Below, piece by piece: positions 15,694 to 24,056 of a stretch of 38,581 nt of DNA (within the stretch, counting starts at the first letter, position 1; each line of letters begins with the position of its first letter). A program made the position numbers and the translations under genes. Location: contig CAOKIU010000016.1 of NCBI GenBank assembly GCA_948468595.1, forward strand, positions 1-38,581, read 5' to 3'. The notes below the pieces were generated by a model that had not been told where the DNA came from, did not search any database, and saw only the letters and a program-made list of their open reading frames with translations. The DNA comes from an uncultured Christensenella sp. (GTDB lineage: Bacteria > Bacillota > Clostridia > Christensenellales > UBA1750).

Positions 15694-16080
15694 CTAGTAG
15701 ATGTCTTCCGCCATGTCGCGGCTGGTCGCGCGCCAGCCCTCGCCCTCCCAAACGCGAGAGACTTCCTGGGCCGCCTCGTGTTCCAGCGCTAGGCGCATTC
15801 GCGCAGGCCGACGGGGGTCCGGCGCGCCGGACCCCTCCTGACAAGCCTCTTGAAGCGAAAGGGTTTGACCCGCAAAGGGCGCGTCCACCACAAAGAGATA
15901 GGCGTCGTCCTCCCCGATGCTCCCAGCGCCGGCAAACCTGGCGCCCGCGGGCAGGAGCGCCTGCGGCAGGCTCAGGGGCGGAAGCGGCAGCATGGGCGCG
16001 CAGAGCCTTCCCGTTTCCGCGGGCGCGACGCCCACGCGCCCCCCATGGATGTAGAGCGGAACCACGAAGCACCGCGCCAT
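15694..16080 (-). CDS. Hypothetical protein, unknown family
   Basis: This is a 128-residue protein that I do not recognise. It begins with a hydrophobic, glycine-containing stretch (MARCFVVPLYIHGGRVGV), is Ala/Pro/Leu-rich in the first half, and ends with an acidic, aromatic tail (DMAEDIY). There is no clear signal peptide, membrane span or metal motif. ATG 16080 is preferred over GTG 16104 because GGGGGAGG lies just before it. It starts 27 bases after the aldo/keto reductase stop and is almost certainly in the same transcript. Confidence 0.65.
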   Translation of the reverse strand: MARCFVVPLYIHGGRVGVAPAETGRLCAPMLPLPPLSLPQALLPAGARFAGAGSIGEDDAYLFVVDAPFAGQTLSLQEACQEGSGAPDPRRPARMRLALEHEAAQEVSRVWEGEGWRATSRDMAEDIY

Positions 16081-16107
16081 GCCGCCTCCCCCTTTCTCAC
16101 GCACTCT

Positions 16108-17241
16108 TTAGGCCAAATCGCGCGTGACGCACTTGAGCTGCTCGATGATGTTGATGTGCTGCGGGCAGGCGGCCTCGCACGCGCCGCAGGCCACGCAGTT
16201 GGTGGGGCTGTTGCCCGCGCCGGCCAGCTTGGCGTACCCCGCGTCGCCCTTCTTCAGGCCGCTGTAGAGGGATGCGTTGTTCCACGCCGAGAACGCGCCG
16301 GGAATGTCCACGCCCTGGGGGCAGGGCATGCAGTAGGCGCAGCCCGTGCAGCCCACCTTGATGCGGCTGTTGTAGGCGTCGCGCACGCGGTCGATCAGGT
16401 CCAATTCCTCCTGGGACATGCAGCCCGGCTCCACGCTGTCAAAGATGCGCAGGTTGTCCCGCACCTGGTCGGGCGTGGTCACGCCCGAGAGCACCGTGGC
16501 CACCTGGGGATGGTTGCACAGCCAGCGGAAGGCCCACTCCACCGGCGAGCGCTTGACGGGGAAGGCATCGTAGAGCGCCTGCACGTTGTCGGGCGCCACG
16601 GCGAGGCGGCCGCCCAGCAAGCCCTCCATGATGACCACGGGGATGCCCTTTTTCCCCGCGAGCTCAAGGCCCTTGGTGCCCGCCTGGTTTTCCACGTCCA
16701 TGTAGTTATACTGGATCTGCACCATATCCCAGTCGTAGTCGTTCAAAATGGTCTCAAACGCCTCGTAATCGTCGTGGAAGGAGAAGCAGGCATAGCGGAT
16801 CTTGCCCTCTTTTTTCAGGCGGTCCAGGAAGCGGCAGACCCCCAGCGCCTTGATCTTAGGCCAGCGCTCTTTATTGAGCGAGTGGACCAGGTAAAAGTCG
16901 ATGTGGTCGGTCTGAAGGCGCTCCAGCTCCTCGTCAAAGAAGCGCTGCATGTCCTCTTCCTTTTCCACCATCCAGGTCGGCAGCTTGGTGGCGATGGTGA
17001 CCTTTTCGCGGTAACCATCCTGCAGCGCACGGCCCACCACGCTTTCGGACTGCTGTCCCAAGTATACATAGGCGGTATCCAGATAGGTCACCCCGCCGTC
17101 AATGGCCGTGCGGATGATCTTAACGGCGTTCTCCTCATCCACGACGTCCTTGCCGTCCACCTTCTTCATGGGGAAGCGCATGCAGCCCAGGCCGAAAGCC
17201 GAGCCCTGAATCCCCAGTTTTCCAAAGGAGCGCATCTTCAT
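16108..17241 (-). CDS. Aldo/keto reductase with two C-terminal 4Fe-4S cysteine clusters
   Basis: This 377-residue oxidoreductase has an N-terminal AKR barrel with the catalytic tetrad D55, Y60, K86 and H120 (in YLDTAYVY, ATKLPTW and LVHS). The C-terminal extension has C298-x2-C301-x2-C304-x2-C307-P and C349-x2-C352-x2-C355-x3-C359-P, the classic ferredoxin arrangement for two 4Fe-4S clusters. This corresponds to the COG1453-type predicted oxidoreductases of anaerobes. It probably couples carbonyl chemistry to ferredoxin or flavin electrons rather than only NADPH, but partner and substrate are unknown. The start is ATG 17241 with GGAGG ten bases upstream. First gene of a leftward unit. Confidence 0.9.
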   Translation of the reverse strand: MKMRSFGKLGIQGSAFGLGCMRFPMKKVDGKDVVDEENAVKIIRTAIDGGVTYLDTAYVYLGQQSESVVGRALQDGYREKVTIATKLPTWMVEKEEDMQRFFDEELERLQTDHIDFYLVHSLNKERWPKIKALGVCRFLDRLKKEGKIRYACFSFHDDYEAFETILNDYDWDMVQIQYNYMDVENQAGTKGLELAGKKGIPVVIMEGLLGGRLAVAPDNVQALYDAFPVKRSPVEWAFRWLCNHPQVATVLSGVTTPDQVRDNLRIFDSVEPGCMSQEELDLIDRVRDAYNSRIKVGCTGCAYCMPCPQGVDIPGAFSAWNNASLYSGLKKGDAGYAKLAGAGNSPTNCVACGACEAACPQHINIIEQLKCVTRDLA

Positions 17242-17287
17242 AAAACCAATTCCTCCCTGCGGTGTTCCGCTGTATATTTACCTAATT

Positions 17288-17315
17288 ATCATATCATATT
17301 TACGCCCCTTTGCAA
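17288..17315 (-). promoter_or_regulatory. Promoter of the aldo/keto reductase unit
   Basis: Read leftward: TTGCAA (17315-17310), 16-bp spacer, TATGAT (17293-17288). It is divergent from the promoter at 17336-17364. Confidence 0.5.
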
Positions 17316-17335
17316 ATGGCCGGGCGAGATTTTCT

Positions 17336-17364
17336 TTGCGCAAGCTGGGTGAACCTGCTATACT
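17336..17364 (+). promoter_or_regulatory. Promoter of the GNAT gene
   Basis: TTGCGC (17336-17341), 17-bp spacer, TATACT (17359-17364). ATG 17386 follows after only about 15 nt of leader, with AAAGGAG between. Confidence 0.6.
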
Positions 17365-17385
17365 GGCCCAAAAGGAGTGGATTGC

Positions 17386-18345
17386 ATGTTGACGCTTCAG
17401 AGGGCCCGGCCCAGAGATCTTCCCGCCTGCGCGCGCCTGGCTGAGCGCGCTTTTGAAGCGGAACGCGCCCGCTCTGGCGCGCTGCCCCCGTCCGCGCGGG
17501 CGGGCGTTGCCCCCCTGCTTGAGGACCTGCTCGCCCGCGGGGCGTTTTACGCCGCGTGGGAGGGGGAGGCGCTGGCGGGATATCTCGCCTTTCTCCCGCC
17601 CTTTGCCGGCGCGTTTGGCCGCTGCCAGGGCGTCTTTTCCCCGCTGGGCGCTTCCGTCTTTGCGGGAAGCGCGCCGGATAGGACCTTTGACGCCCTTTGG
17701 GCGCGCGCTGCCCAGGACCTGACCGCCAGGGGCGTGACCTCCTTTGCCGTGGCGCGCTTTGCGCACGAGGAGGCGGCCCAGCGCGCCTTGGTGCTAAACG
17801 GCTTTGGCGCGCGCTGCTGCGACCTGATGCGCTGCGCGCAAGCGCCCCTGCACGCGCCCGCGCAGGACCTGGACCTGCGCCTGGCCGCGCCCGCCGAGCT
17901 TGCCGGCATCGCCGCGTTGGAGGCCGCGCTGGACGCGCACTTGGGGCGCTGCCCTGTCTTTCTGTTCAAGCCGCCCGCGCCGCCGCAGCGCTTTGCGCGG
18001 GACGTGGAGCGCGACGGCCTTGCGGTGTTTGCCGCCTTTGACGGCGCGCGGCCCGTGGCCTACCTCTCCGTGGGCGGGGGCGGGGAGACCTTCGTAGACG
18101 GCGCGCCCTTGACCCGGCACATCCACGGGGCCTATTGCCTGCCCGCGCTGCGCGGCACGGGCCTGATGGATGCGCTGCTCGCCCACGCGCTGGATTGCGT
18201 CCGCGCCGAGGGCACGCTCTGGCTCGGCGTGGACTGCGAAACCCTCAACCCTCCCGCATACCGCTATTGGCGCAAGCACTTTACTCCCTACTGCCTCAGC
18301 TACGTGCGCCGCGTGGACGAGCGCGCCATCGCGCCCGCCCAATAG
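17386..18345 (+). CDS. GNAT-family N-acetyltransferase, probably two-domain
   Basis: This 319-residue acyl-CoA-dependent acetyltransferase has, in its C-terminal half, the acetyl-CoA pyrophosphate-binding loop LRGTGLMDALL at about 254-264, then NPPAYRYWRKHFTPY near 285-300, typical of GNAT ends. The N-terminal half looks like a degenerate second GNAT domain (AERAFEAE, GYLAFLPP). The substrate is not deducible. It is unusually GC-rich even for this window. The start ATG 17386 has AGGAG nine bases upstream; the GTG at 17377 abuts the ribosome site. It is a single-gene unit with its own promoter. Confidence 0.82.
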   Translation: MLTLQRARPRDLPACARLAERAFEAERARSGALPPSARAGVAPLLEDLLARGAFYAAWEGEALAGYLAFLPPFAGAFGRCQGVFSPLGASVFAGSAPDRTFDALWARAAQDLTARGVTSFAVARFAHEEAAQRALVLNGFGARCCDLMRCAQAPLHAPAQDLDLRLAAPAELAGIAALEAALDAHLGRCPVFLFKPPAPPQRFARDVERDGLAVFAAFDGARPVAYLSVGGGGETFVDGAPLTRHIHGAYCLPALRGTGLMDALLAHALDCVRAEGTLWLGVDCETLNPPAYRYWRKHFTPYCLSYVRRVDERAIAPAQ

Positions 18346-18357
18346 GTTCTTACCGCC

Positions 18358-18386
18358 TTGCCTGCTGGGGAAAATTGTTGTATACT
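18358..18386 (+). promoter_or_regulatory. Promoter of the SDR-creatininase operon
   Basis: TTGCCT (18358-18363), 17-bp spacer, TATACT (18381-18386), about 27 bases before ATG 18413. Confidence 0.6.
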
Positions 18387-18412
18387 CATACAAAAAGGGG
18401 GATTGATCTTTC

Positions 18413-19174
18413 ATGCGAATGCAGAACAAGTGCGCCGTGATCACCGGCGCGGCGTCGGGCATCGGCGCGCGCGCGGCAGTGCGGCTGGCGGCTGAGGGCG
18501 CCAAGTGCTTCCTGATGGATGTAAACGCCGAGGGCCTTGACGCCACCAAGAAACAAATCGAGCAGGCGGGCGGAAGCGCCGTTGCCTGTGCATGCGATGT
18601 CTCCGACGAGGAAGCCGTCCGGGCCGCGATTGAGCAGGCCGCGGCGGTCTTTTCGCGCATTGATATTTTGGTCAACGTCGCCGGCGTGCAGGTGACCAAG
18701 CTCCTGACCGATACTACCAAGGGCGACTACGACCGCATGATGGACATCAACGTGGGCGGCACGTTCCTGACCATGCGTTATGTGCTGCCGCTGATGAAGG
18801 CGCAGGGAAGCGGCGCCATCGTCAATTGCGCCTCGGAGCTGGCGTTTGTGGGCTATCACGAGCTGGCGGTCTATACCGCCACCAAGGGCGCGATGGTCAG
18901 CCTGACGCGCTCGGTCGCGCTGGAAGCCATCCCCTTTGGCGTGCGCGTCAACTGCGTCTGCCCCGGCGCCACGGATACGCCCATCTTCTGGGAGGGCGAG
19001 ACCGACCCGGATAAGCGGCGCAAGCTGCTGGACCAGGTGGCCGTAGAAAAGCCCATCGGCCGGCTGATCACCACCGACGAGGTGGCCAACGGCATCCTGT
19101 TCCTGGCCAGCGACGAGGCCAGCGGCGTTGTGGGCGCCAGCCTCATCATCGACGGCGGCTTTACCGCGCAGTAA
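18413..19174 (+). CDS. Short-chain dehydrogenase/reductase (SDR)
   Basis: This 253-residue classical SDR oxidises or reduces an alcohol/carbonyl substrate with NAD(P). TGAASGIG at 11-18 binds the dinucleotide, NVAG lies at 88-91, and the catalytic set is N113, S141, Y154 and K158 (YTATK). An aspartate at the end of strand 2 (MDVN, D36) favours NAD(H) over NADP(H). The C-terminal IIDGGFTAQ is typical. It is the first gene of a row with a creatininase-family enzyme (46 bases further), suggesting a shared small-molecule pathway. A second ATG (M3) is an alternative start. Confidence 0.9.
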   Translation: MRMQNKCAVITGAASGIGARAAVRLAAEGAKCFLMDVNAEGLDATKKQIEQAGGSAVACACDVSDEEAVRAAIEQAAAVFSRIDILVNVAGVQVTKLLTDTTKGDYDRMMDINVGGTFLTMRYVLPLMKAQGSGAIVNCASELAFVGYHELAVYTATKGAMVSLTRSVALEAIPFGVRVNCVCPGATDTPIFWEGETDPDKRRKLLDQVAVEKPIGRLITTDEVANGILFLASDEASGVVGASLIIDGGFTAQ

Positions 19175-19219
19175 GCCGCCCGCCCTTCCCAAATCATCGA
19201 AAATCAGGAGAGAAAAACT

Positions 19220-20053
19220 ATGTATCAGGATGAAGAACTGCTCTATGAGGTCCGCGGACCCAAGAACATCACCGAGCTTACCGCGGCGGAGCTGAAGGAA
19301 AAGCTCAAGACTTGCGATACCATCGTATTTTCCTTCGGCGCGCTGGAAAACCACGGCAAGCACCTGCCGCTGGGCTGCGACACCTTCCAGGGCAACGTGC
19401 TGGTGCGCCGCGTGGCGCAGTACCTGGAGAAAAAGGGCATGGAGGCCGTGCCCGGCTTCGCCTTCCCTCTGGGCGTGCAGACCAATCAGTTTGAGCGGAC
19501 GGAAAACTTTGGCAACGGCTATCTGACTCAAAAGACGCTCATCGCCATGACCGAGGAGGTCTGCCTCTCCCTTGCAAAGAGCGGGTTTAAGCGGTTCATC
19601 TTCTGCGTCAGCCACGCGGAAAACCTGGCCGTGATGAACGTGGCGGCCAAGGACCTCTACGAGGAGCACGGCCTGACGGCGATGGTTTTAAACTGGATTC
19701 CGCCCATGAACGACGAATGGCCCAAGTTCCTCAAAAACCCCGAGCATCAGGGACACGGCGGCGAGGACGAGACCAGCTGCACGATGGTGGCGGTCCCCAA
19801 GCTGGTCAACCTCAACGACCTGCCCTCCTGGTATCCGCCGGAGAGCGATAAGAGCTACAAGCTGGACGGCCTGTACTACTACGGCGGCGCCATGGCTCTC
19901 TACGCGCCCACGGGCACGGCCCAGTGCCCCGGCTATGTGGGCGACCCTGCGGACGCCACCATTGAGGCGGGCGAAACCTGCTTTGACCTGTACGCCGACT
20001 GGATCTCCGATGTGGTGATCAAGTACCTGGGCGGAGCCTCTGTAAAGGGCTAA
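19220..20053 (+). CDS. Creatininase-family amidohydrolase
   Basis: This 277-residue protein belongs to the creatininase family, metal-dependent hydrolases of cyclic amides and related C-N bonds. Metal ligands match the family: GALENHGKHLPLGCD gives E43, H45 and D54, SHAEN gives H132 and E134, and GHGGEDETS lies at 178-186. The S-H-A-E-N motif is nearer to true creatininases than to the MftE-like branch, which carries GHGGN. The natural substrate remains unknown; creatinine, a formamide or a lactam are possible. The start is ATG 19220 behind AGGAGAG. A strong hairpin (20063-20109) follows, so downstream genes would need readthrough or a promoter that I do not see. Confidence 0.87.
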   Translation: MYQDEELLYEVRGPKNITELTAAELKEKLKTCDTIVFSFGALENHGKHLPLGCDTFQGNVLVRRVAQYLEKKGMEAVPGFAFPLGVQTNQFERTENFGNGYLTQKTLIAMTEEVCLSLAKSGFKRFIFCVSHAENLAVMNVAAKDLYEEHGLTAMVLNWIPPMNDEWPKFLKNPEHQGHGGEDETSCTMVAVPKLVNLNDLPSWYPPESDKSYKLDGLYYYGGAMALYAPTGTAQCPGYVGDPADATIEAGETCFDLYADWISDVVIKYLGGASVKG

Positions 20054-20062
20054 GCGCAGGTC

Positions 20063-20109
20063 GCGCCGCGAGGGCGGGCCGCCCGGGCTCGCCTTCGCGG
20101 CGCTTTTTT
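20063..20109 (+). terminator. Terminator after the creatininase-family gene
   Basis: Arms 20063-20076 and 20090-20103 pair over 14 bp with one G-U wobble, followed by six T (20104-20109). It may be partial, since the next gene starts 30 bases later with no clear promoter. Confidence 0.8.
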
Positions 20110-20139
20110 GATAAAACGGTGATAAATGGAGGGATCGTC

Positions 20140-20913
20140 ATGCTTCCTACGCGCAATCCCGTCAGGGCACGCCAGGTGTCCCTGGGCGGGGTGATGGTTT
20201 CACAGGTGTGTTTTGGCACCGAGCACATCAACCGGTCCGTGCCCGAGTTTGGGGGCGACATTTTGGCCGACGCCGCCCGCCTGCACGGCATCAATTTCTG
20301 GGATACGGACAATGCCTACGGCAGTCACACCCAGGTGGCCGCCGGCCTTGCGCAGTTCCCCAGGGAGGAGATCGTCATCACCTCCAAGACCTACGGCCGC
20401 TCGCGCGCGGAGGCGGAGTACGATTTGACGCGCACCCTGCGCGAACTGGACACGCCCTACATCGACATCTTCCTTCTGCACGAAGTGGCGGCCGGCTCTC
20501 TTGACGAGAAGATGCCCGCCTTCCAATACATCCTGGAGATGCAGAAGAAGGGCTTCATCCGCGCGGTGGGCCTTTCGACGCACTGCGCGCCCATCATCTC
20601 GGCCGCCGCCGACATTCCTCAGGTGCAGATCGTCTGCGCGCCCTTCAACCGCGAGGGGTCCCGCATCGAGGAGGGCACGCTGGAGGACATGGAGCGCGCG
20701 CTGCGCAAGGCGCACGCGCGGGGCAAGGGCGTCTACGTCATCAAGGTGCTGGGCAAGGGCGAGCTGACGTACGATATTCCCGGCGCGCTGCGCTGGGCCT
20801 TTGAGCGCCGGGACTTCATCGACGTCTATAACCTGGGCGTGGCCAATCTTTCCGAGGCGCGGGAAAACTTGAGCGTGCTGAACGCTCTGTACGACGGGGA
20901 GGCGCGGCAATGA
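20140..20913 (+). CDS. Aldo/keto reductase
   Basis: This 257-residue soluble AKR has the catalytic tetrad D55, Y60, K83 and H114 (FWDTDNAYG, TSKTYG and FLLHEV). It lacks the C-terminal ferredoxin domain seen in the reductase at 16108-17241. It presumably reduces a carbonyl intermediate of the pathway encoded by its neighbours. The start is ATG 20140 with GGAGGG six bases upstream; the earlier GTG at 20119 is rejected for lack of a site. Its stop overlaps the next gene by four bases (ATGA), so the two are coupled. Confidence 0.88.
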   Translation: MLPTRNPVRARQVSLGGVMVSQVCFGTEHINRSVPEFGGDILADAARLHGINFWDTDNAYGSHTQVAAGLAQFPREEIVITSKTYGRSRAEAEYDLTRTLRELDTPYIDIFLLHEVAAGSLDEKMPAFQYILEMQKKGFIRAVGLSTHCAPIISAAADIPQVQIVCAPFNREGSRIEEGTLEDMERALRKAHARGKGVYVIKVLGKGELTYDIPGALRWAFERRDFIDVYNLGVANLSEARENLSVLNALYDGEARQ

Positions 20914-22187
20914 AAACCATCGTCAAGGGCGGTCTGGTCATCACCTTCATCCACGAGGGGTATCATTCCATCAAAATGAAATACGCCGACCTCCTCATTG
21001 AGGACGGCCGGTTCCTGGACATCAAGGAGGAAATCACGGATGCAAGCGCCCGGGTGGTGGACGCGCACGGCCTTTGGGTGCTGCCCGGCCTTGTGGACGT
21101 GGCTTCCTCGGCGGCGGGGGCCGTGCTGCTCAACGGCCTCCTGCCCGACTATTCGCGCGCCCGCTGGCAGGGCAGCATGATCCATGGCCGCGCGCTGCCG
21201 GTGCTGGAGATCGCTTCGGACCTATTGAGCGAGGAGGAGAAGCGGGCGGTCATGCGCTATGCTCTGCTCCTGATGCTGGACGGCGGCGCCACCACGCTTG
21301 CCGATCTCACCCCGCCCGCCTTTGCCGGGGCCCTGCGCCATGAGGCGGAAAGCCTGGGCATCCGGGCCCTGATCTACCCCGAGCGCACGGCCCAGGGCAC
21401 GCCCGCCGCCGAGCACAGCGGCCTGCTGCGCGTACCCCCGCGAAAGGGCGGTGAATTCGCCCCCGGCGACGCCTTGTTCTCGGTGGAGACGACCTCGCCG
21501 GAGATGTATGCGCAGGCGCGCCGCGCACAGGGGCCGCTGTTGGTGCGCGCGGCCTACTGCGAGTACGAGCGACAGGTCAGCCGCATGGCCTTTGGCGCGT
21601 CTCCCCTGGAAAAGCTGGACAAGGAGGGCCTGCTCACCGGCCGCACGATCGTGGCCGGCGGCTACCAGACCGACTTTTTCGACCGCGAGCGCCTGCGCAC
21701 GGCGGGGGCGTCGGTCGCCATGTCGGCCGTCACCGCCATGCAGGACGGCGTCCCCTTCCCCATCGTCACCCTGCTTAAACAGGATGTCAACACCTGCCTT
21801 TCCACCGGCTATTTCGGCCTGAGCATGCTGGACGAAATGCGCCAGGCGGCCTTTGGCGGCAAGCTGGAGAGCAGCGCCACGCAGTTCCAGGCCTCCGACG
21901 CCTTCTACGCGGCCACCATCGCCGGCGCGCAGGCCCTGGGCGAGCAAATCGGCCGCATCGAGCCGGGCTACAACGCGGATCTGCTCTTTGTGGACCCCAC
22001 GGCCCTGGGGCCGCACAACTACCCCCTGATCCAGCTCGTCTACCGCGGCGGAAGCCGCGACATCGTCTCCCGCATGGTGGGCGGGCGGATGCTCCCCTTG
22101 GAGCGGGCGTCCCTTGCCTCAAGCGCCGCCGCCGCGCAGCGGGCCGCCCAAAGGGTCTGGGCCGAGGCGCGCAAGACCATCCTGTAG
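20910..22187 (+). CDS. Amidohydrolase-superfamily protein lacking the metal-binding residues
   Basis: This 425-residue protein has the overall layout of chlorohydrolase/SsnA/AtzA-type amidohydrolases: an N-terminal beta-sandwich (VKGGLVITF, DLLIEDGRFLDI), VLPGLVD at 57-63, the barrel, and the late segment GRIEPGYNADLLFVD at 348-362. Every expected metal ligand is missing. The HxH after PGLVD reads A65-S-S67, the third-His region reads RAAYCEYE (213-220), the AHC(V)H segment reads AGGYQTDF (249-256), and GTDG reads STGY (298-301). It is therefore probably catalytically dead as a hydrolase, or uses different chemistry. The frame is intact and translationally coupled to the AKR, which argues against decay. 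Confidence 0.82.
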   Translation: MKTIVKGGLVITFIHEGYHSIKMKYADLLIEDGRFLDIKEEITDASARVVDAHGLWVLPGLVDVASSAAGAVLLNGLLPDYSRARWQGSMIHGRALPVLEIASDLLSEEEKRAVMRYALLLMLDGGATTLADLTPPAFAGALRHEAESLGIRALIYPERTAQGTPAAEHSGLLRVPPRKGGEFAPGDALFSVETTSPEMYAQARRAQGPLLVRAAYCEYERQVSRMAFGASPLEKLDKEGLLTGRTIVAGGYQTDFFDRERLRTAGASVAMSAVTAMQDGVPFPIVTLLKQDVNTCLSTGYFGLSMLDEMRQAAFGGKLESSATQFQASDAFYAATIAGAQALGEQIGRIEPGYNADLLFVDPTALGPHNYPLIQLVYRGGSRDIVSRMVGGRMLPLERASLASSAAAAQRAAQRVWAEARKTIL

Positions 22188-22255
22188 CGCGCCATGTATA
22201 CGCTGTGAATATATGCACTTTCAAGCGCTTAACATGTAAAATTATGCGTTATCGC

Positions 22256-22284
22256 TTGCATACGCGCGCACAAGCGGCTATAAT
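22256..22284 (+). promoter_or_regulatory. Promoter of the amino-acid ABC transporter genes
   Basis: TTGCAT (22256-22261), 17-bp spacer, TATAAT (22279-22284). Three copies of CAAGCG or its complement lie at 22222-22227, 22253-22258 and 22271-22276, the last two as an inverted pair across the -35/spacer region. Confidence 0.75.
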
Positions 22285-22335
22285 GTCACCGTACAACTTC
22301 GCAACGTTTGACGTTTTAAGGAGATGCTGTTCAAC

Positions 22336-23268
22336 ATGAAAAAGTTCTCAAAGATTCTTGCGCTGGTTTGCGCGCTGATGATGGTGGCGGGCCTTGCGGC
22401 CGGCTGCCAGTCCACGCCGGCTGCCGAGCCCACCGCAACGCCGGAGGCCACTGCGACCCCTGAGGCCACCGTGGCGCCCGAAACGTCCCCGGAAGCCTCT
22501 AACGAACCCGCTCCGGAAGAGAGCGCCGCCGCTACCCCCACCTTGGACGCGATCCGTCAGCGCGGCACGCTGATCCTGGGCACCGAGTCCACCTATCCTC
22601 CCTTTGAGTTCATCGTCGTGGAAAACGGCGAGTCCAAGGGCGTGGGCTTCGACGTCTCCCTGGCCGAGATCATCGCCGAGAAGCTGGGCGTTGAGCTGGT
22701 CACTTCCGAGATGGCCTTCGATTCCCTGATTCCCGCGCTGCAGGCGGGCACCATCGATATCGCCGCTTCCGTCACCCCCACGCAGGAGCGCAAGGAAGCC
22801 GTCGATTTCTCCGACAACTACTATGACACCACCAACTGCTTTGTGGTGCGCATCGCCGAGAAGGACAACTTCACCGCGCAGGAGAGCTTTGCCGGCAAGA
22901 CCATCGGCGCGCAGCTGGGCACCGCCCAGAACACCCTGGTCACCGATGTGCTGACCGACTCCAAGAACCTCATCCTGCCCAAGTGCTCCACGCTGATTCA
23001 GGAGCTCAAGACCGGCAACATCGACGCCATCTGCCTGGAAAAGCCCGTTGCCGACACCTATGTCGCGGCGCATGCGGCCGACCTTGCGGTGTGCCCCTTT
23101 GAGATGCCGGTGGAAGAGGGCGGCGTGGCCATCCCCGTTGCCAAGGGCAAGGAGGACCTGATCGCCTTCATCAACGACGTCATTGCCGAGCTCAAGGCCA
23201 ACGGCGAGATGCAGCGCATCTACGACGAGGCCGTGACGCTGGCCATCGACCAGATCGGCGAGGAGTAA
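22336..23268 (+). CDS. Polar amino-acid type ABC transporter substrate-binding lipoprotein
   Basis: This 310-residue family 3 solute-binding lipoprotein has a signal sequence with lipobox LAAGC (C24). A long linker of PEAT-like repeats (about 28-66: TPEATATPEAT and variants) precedes the binding domain (about 68-310), with GTLILGTESTYPPFEF and TPTQERKEAVDFSDNYY typical of glutamine/cystine/arginine binders. The ligand is not certain. The start is ATG 22336 with AAGGAG twelve bases upstream; ATG 22324 overlaps the ribosome site. The linker probably spaces the domain from the membrane through the cell wall. Confidence 0.9.
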   Translation: MKKFSKILALVCALMMVAGLAAGCQSTPAAEPTATPEATATPEATVAPETSPEASNEPAPEESAAATPTLDAIRQRGTLILGTESTYPPFEFIVVENGESKGVGFDVSLAEIIAEKLGVELVTSEMAFDSLIPALQAGTIDIAASVTPTQERKEAVDFSDNYYDTTNCFVVRIAEKDNFTAQESFAGKTIGAQLGTAQNTLVTDVLTDSKNLILPKCSTLIQELKTGNIDAICLEKPVADTYVAAHAADLAVCPFEMPVEEGGVAIPVAKGKEDLIAFINDVIAELKANGEMQRIYDEAVTLAIDQIGEE

Positions 23269-23299
23269 GCGCTCCTCTCTTCCCTAACCGTCGCACGGT

Positions 23300-23336
23300 A
23301 AACGCGGATCGGTGCTGAACCTGATCCGCGTTTTTT
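23300..23336 (+). terminator. Intra-operon attenuating hairpin after the binding-protein gene
   Basis: Arms 23301-23310 and 23323-23332 pair perfectly (10 bp, extendable with one bulge), followed by a T run to 23336. It lies between the binding-protein gene and its permease, a common way to keep binding protein in excess. Confidence 0.75.
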
Positions 23337-23369
23337 CCGACAGGATGAAAAAGAGAAAGGTTGCGTTGC

Positions 23370-24056
23370 ATGGAACTGAATTTCAGCTTTATGACCAAGT
23401 ATTGGCCGCTATTTGTGCGGGGCGCGGGCACCACGCTGGTCCTGTCGGTGTTCACCGTGCTCATCGGCCTCATTGTGGGCGTTGTGCTGGCGCTGATGCG
23501 GCTGGGCAAATTCAAGCCCCTCTCCTTTCTTTCCGCGGCCTACACCGAGTTTATTCGCGGCACGCCGCTGATGGTGCAGATCTTCTTCATCTTCTACGCC
23601 TTGCCGCAGATGGGCTTTAAGATTCCCAACATCACGGGCCTGGGCTTTGATTTCCCGCGCTTTGCCTCGGGTATTCTGGCCATGGGTCTCAATTCCGCCG
23701 CCTACGTGGGCGAGATCGTGCGCGCGGGCATTCAGGCCGTGGACAAGGGCCAGACCGAGGCCGCGCGCTCCCTGGGCATGACCGCCTGGCAGACGATGCG
23801 CCGCGTCGTCCTGCCCCAGGCGTTTAAGAACATCCTGCCCGCGCTCGGCAACGAATTTGTCACCGTCATCAAGGAATCCTCCATCGTCATGGTCATCGGC
23901 ATCACGGAGCTGATGTTCAACACCTCCCAGGTGTATTCCAGCTCCTACCGCTATTTTGAGTCGCTGATCGTCTGCGCGTTGGTCTATTTTGTGATGACGT
24001 TCACCACCTCGCGGCTGCTGGCCGTGATGGAAAGGAGGATGAAGCGCGATGCCTGA
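23370..24056 (+). CDS. Amino-acid ABC transporter permease (HisM/GlnP family)
   Basis: This 228-residue inner-membrane permease has about five hydrophobic segments and the EAA loop [20 protein letters not shown] in the second half. It is probably a homodimer, since only one permease gene is present. [18 protein letters not shown] is typical of the polar amino-acid permease family. The start ATG 23370 follows AAAGG by nine bases. It overlaps the ATPase gene by eight bases. Confidence 0.92.
   Translation: MELNFSFMTKYWPLFVRGAGTTLVLSVFTVLIGLIVGVVLALMRLGKFKPLSFLSAAYTEFIRGTPLMVQIFFIFYALPQMGFKIPNITGLGFDFPRFASGILAMGLNSAAYVGEIVRAGIQAVDKGQTEAARSLGMTAWQTMRRVVLPQAFKNILPALGNEFVTVIKESSIVMVIGITELMFNTSQVYSSSYRYFESLIVCALVYFVMTFTTSRLLAVMERRMKRDA

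Noticed and set aside
22430-22510. Tandem codon repeats as a possible CRISPR or regulatory repeat array
   Set aside because: They encode the Thr-Pro-Glu-Ala linker of the lipoprotein in frame; units are too short and contiguous for CRISPR.
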